Below are positions 13,913 to 15,220 of a stretch of 15,220 nucleotides of DNA, piece after piece. The notes beneath the pieces are model-generated. The model was given only the letters and a program-made list of their open reading frames with translations, did no database searches and had not been told where the DNA came from. Both the position numbers and the translations under genes were made by a program. This stretch comes from Rhodoferax sp. (GTDB lineage: Bacteria > Pseudomonadota > Gammaproteobacteria > Burkholderiales > Burkholderiaceae_C). Position 1 is the first letter of the stretch. Every line of letters starts with the position of its first letter. The stretch covers positions 1-15,220 of the forward strand of contig JADGRK010000016.1 in the NCBI GenBank assembly GCA_017880985.1. Direction: 5' to 3'.

Positions 13913-13927
13913 CCACTACCGAGTGGC
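13912..13927. terminator. Small hairpin between convergent genes, possible bidirectional terminator
   Basis: GCCACT-ACCG-AGTGGC forms a perfect 6-bp stem with a 4-nt loop, starting on the last base of the transglycosylase stop codon and ending 9 nt before the hisD stop codon. There is no clear T-run on either strand, so terminator function is only suggested by position. Confidence 0.35.
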
Positions 13928-13936
13928 CTGTGTTGA

Positions 13937-15220
13937 TCAACGCAGCCGCATCTCTGCCGCCCGCGCGTGGGCTTGCAAACCCTCGCCGTGCGCCAGCACC
14001 GAGGCGATTTTGCCCAGCACCTGGGCACCTGCTGCACTCACTTCAATCAGGCTGGAGCGTTTCTGGAAGTCATAAACCCCTAGCGGTGAACTGAAGCGTG
14101 CCGTGCCACTGGTCGGCAGCACATGATTCGGTCCGGCGCAGTAGTCCCCCAGACTTTCGCTGGTGTAGGCACCGAGAAAAATAGCCCCGGCGTGTTTAAG
14201 CAGCGGTTCCCACTGGTGCGGGTCACGGCTGCTCACTTCCAGATGTTCTGGCGCGATTGCGTTACTGATGTTGCAAGCCTCTTCCATGCTGCGCGTATGA
14301 ATCAAAGCGCCACGACCGTTGAGCGACTTGGCGATGATCTCGGCCCGTGGCATGTCGGGCAGCAGGCGATTGATGCTTTCCTGCACCTGATCGATATAAG
14401 CCAGGTCAGGACACAGCAAAACGCTTTGCGCCAGCTCGTCATGTTCGGCCTGACTGAACAAATCCATCGCCACCCAATCCGGCGGCGTCGTTCCATCGGC
14501 CAGCACCAGAATCTCGCTGGGGCCGGCAATCATGTCAATACCGACCGCGCCAAACACGCGCCGCTTGGCGGCAGCTACATAGGCGTTGCCGGGGCCGGTA
14601 ATTTTATCCACCTTGGGAATGCTTGCCGTGCCATAGGCCAGCGCCGCCACCGCCTGTGCACCGCCGACGGTGAAGGCGCGGCTGACACCCGCCACGTAGG
14701 CGGCCGCCAGCACCATCGCGTTTTTTTCCCCACGTGGCGTAGGCACCACCATGATGATCTCGCCGACACCAGCCACATGAGCCGGGATGGCGTTCATCAG
14801 CACGCTCGACGGGTAGGTCGCCTTGCCACCGGGCACATAAATCGCGACCCGGTCCAGCGGGGTGACTTTTTGACCCAGGAGCGTGCCGTCAAGGTCGCGA
14901 TAGCTCCAGCTTTCACCGCAGGCTTTCTTCTGCGCTTCATGGTAGCTGCGCACACGCTGAGCCGCGGCTTGCAGGGCGTCGCGCTGGGCGGCCGGAATGG
15001 CCTCAAAGGCGGTTTTGAGTTCAGTCTGGGTGAGTTCCAGCTCGGCCATCGTTGAGGCCTGCATGCCATCAAAGCGCTGCGTGTATTCCAGCACCGCCGC
15101 ATCACCGCGCTGTTGCACATCAGTCAGAACGTCGGCCACCCGCTGTTCAATCGCGGCATCGGTCTCGGCCGACCAATGCAGGCGTGCCTTGAAATCAGCA
15201 TCAAATGTGCTGCTAGCGGT
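13937..15220 (-). CDS. hisD: Histidinol dehydrogenase, N-terminus cut by window edge
   Basis: Last two oxidation steps of histidine biosynthesis (L-histidinol to L-histidine via the aldehyde, NAD+-dependent, Zn2+). The frame is open to the right edge: codons beyond 15139 read TASSTFDADFKARLHWSAET..IEQRVADVL, so a start at 15139 would be an artefact and the fragment has 427 residues. Family landmarks are all present: VAIYVPGGKATYPSSVLM, VGGAQAVAALAYGT, the zinc/substrate segment FSQAEHDELAQS (Gln257, His260), the proton-relay pair in APEHLEV (Glu325, His326), Asp359 in LGDYCAGPNHVLPTSGTAR, and His418 in the C-terminal GLQAHARAAEMR. Numbering almost equals that of E. coli HisD, so only a few N-terminal residues are missing. 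Other his genes presumably lie upstream, outside the window. Confidence 0.97.
   Translation of the reverse strand, partial: TASSTFDADFKARLHWSAETDAAIEQRVADVLTDVQQRGDAAVLEYTQRFDGMQASTMAELELTQTELKTAFEAIPAAQRDALQAAAQRVRSYHEAQKKACGESWSYRDLDGTLLGQKVTPLDRVAIYVPGGKATYPSSVLMNAIPAHVAGVGEIIMVVPTPRGEKNAMVLAAAYVAGVSRAFTVGGAQAVAALAYGTASIPKVDKITGPGNAYVAAAKRRVFGAVGIDMIAGPSEILVLADGTTPPDWVAMDLFSQAEHDELAQSVLLCPDLAYIDQVQESINRLLPDMPRAEIIAKSLNGRGALIHTRSMEEACNISNAIAPEHLEVSSRDPHQWEPLLKHAGAIFLGAYTSESLGDYCAGPNHVLPTSGTARFSSPLGVYDFQKRSSLIEVSAAGAQVLGKIASVLAHGEGLQAHARAAEMRLR

Noticed and set aside
14123..15055. 310-codon plus-strand frame opposite hisD
   Set aside because: Shadow of hisD, which has all catalytic motifs; the composition is typical of antisense GC-rich frames.
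1..15220. tRNA/rRNA genes, CRISPR arrays, insertion sequences and defence systems
   Set aside because: I saw no tRNA-like arms, no regularly spaced repeats, and no transposase, integrase or nuclease motifs on either strand.

Overview
The gene content and order suggest a betaproteobacterium of the Burkholderiales, most likely Comamonadaceae (Rhodoferax/Polaromonas-like): a LiuR/IVD leucine-catabolism cluster linked to aceK and a beta-carbonic anhydrase, HisD beside a DUF4124 lytic transglycosylase, and GC-rich coding with short TGCTAT...TAGCT intergenic repeats. This placement is inference from family knowledge, not from a database match.

Layout. (1) Positions 1-1310 are an untidy, less GC-rich margin. 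On the minus strand lie a small secreted protein, a two-TM hypothetical protein with an apparent one-base frameshift near its C-terminus, a remnant of a DnaJ J-domain, and, joined to that remnant in the same reading frame, the membrane anchor and proline-rich region of a TonB protein that runs off the left edge. (2) Positions 1580-8821 hold seven co-directional minus-strand genes, read as liuR - PaaI-type thioesterase - isovaleryl-CoA dehydrogenase - beta-carbonic anhydrase - aceK - acetyl-CoA acetyltransferase - acyl-CoA dehydrogenase. This is a leucine/branched-acyl-CoA module with logical accessories: thiolase for the acetoacetyl-CoA end product, AceK to open the glyoxylate shunt when acetyl-CoA is the carbon source, and carbonic anhydrase able to feed bicarbonate to methylcrotonyl-CoA carboxylase, whose genes are not in the window. 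(3) Between liuR and a divergent metallo-beta-lactamase-fold gene (8930-10018, TTG start) lies a perfect 24-bp palindrome, the probable LiuR operator. (4) MBL and cysC converge on a 169-bp imperfect palindrome. (5) Positions 10207-13131 are a tightly overlapping minus-strand set: a TMTC-like polytopic membrane protein with C-terminal TPRs, a DUF2304-like three-TM protein, and APS kinase (CysC). (6) A DUF4124-SLT lytic transglycosylase (+) converges with hisD (-), which is cut by the right edge.

Three successive intergenic gaps in the leucine cluster (thiolase/ACD, aceK/thiolase, can/aceK) each carry a diverged copy of one dispersed repeat. One copy appears to supply the thiolase stop codon, and another occupies the place where the aceK ribosome-binding site would be. 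The least ordinary items are the J-domain/TonB junction, the repeat series, the large convergent-gene palindrome, and the TMTC-like/DUF2304/CysC set.
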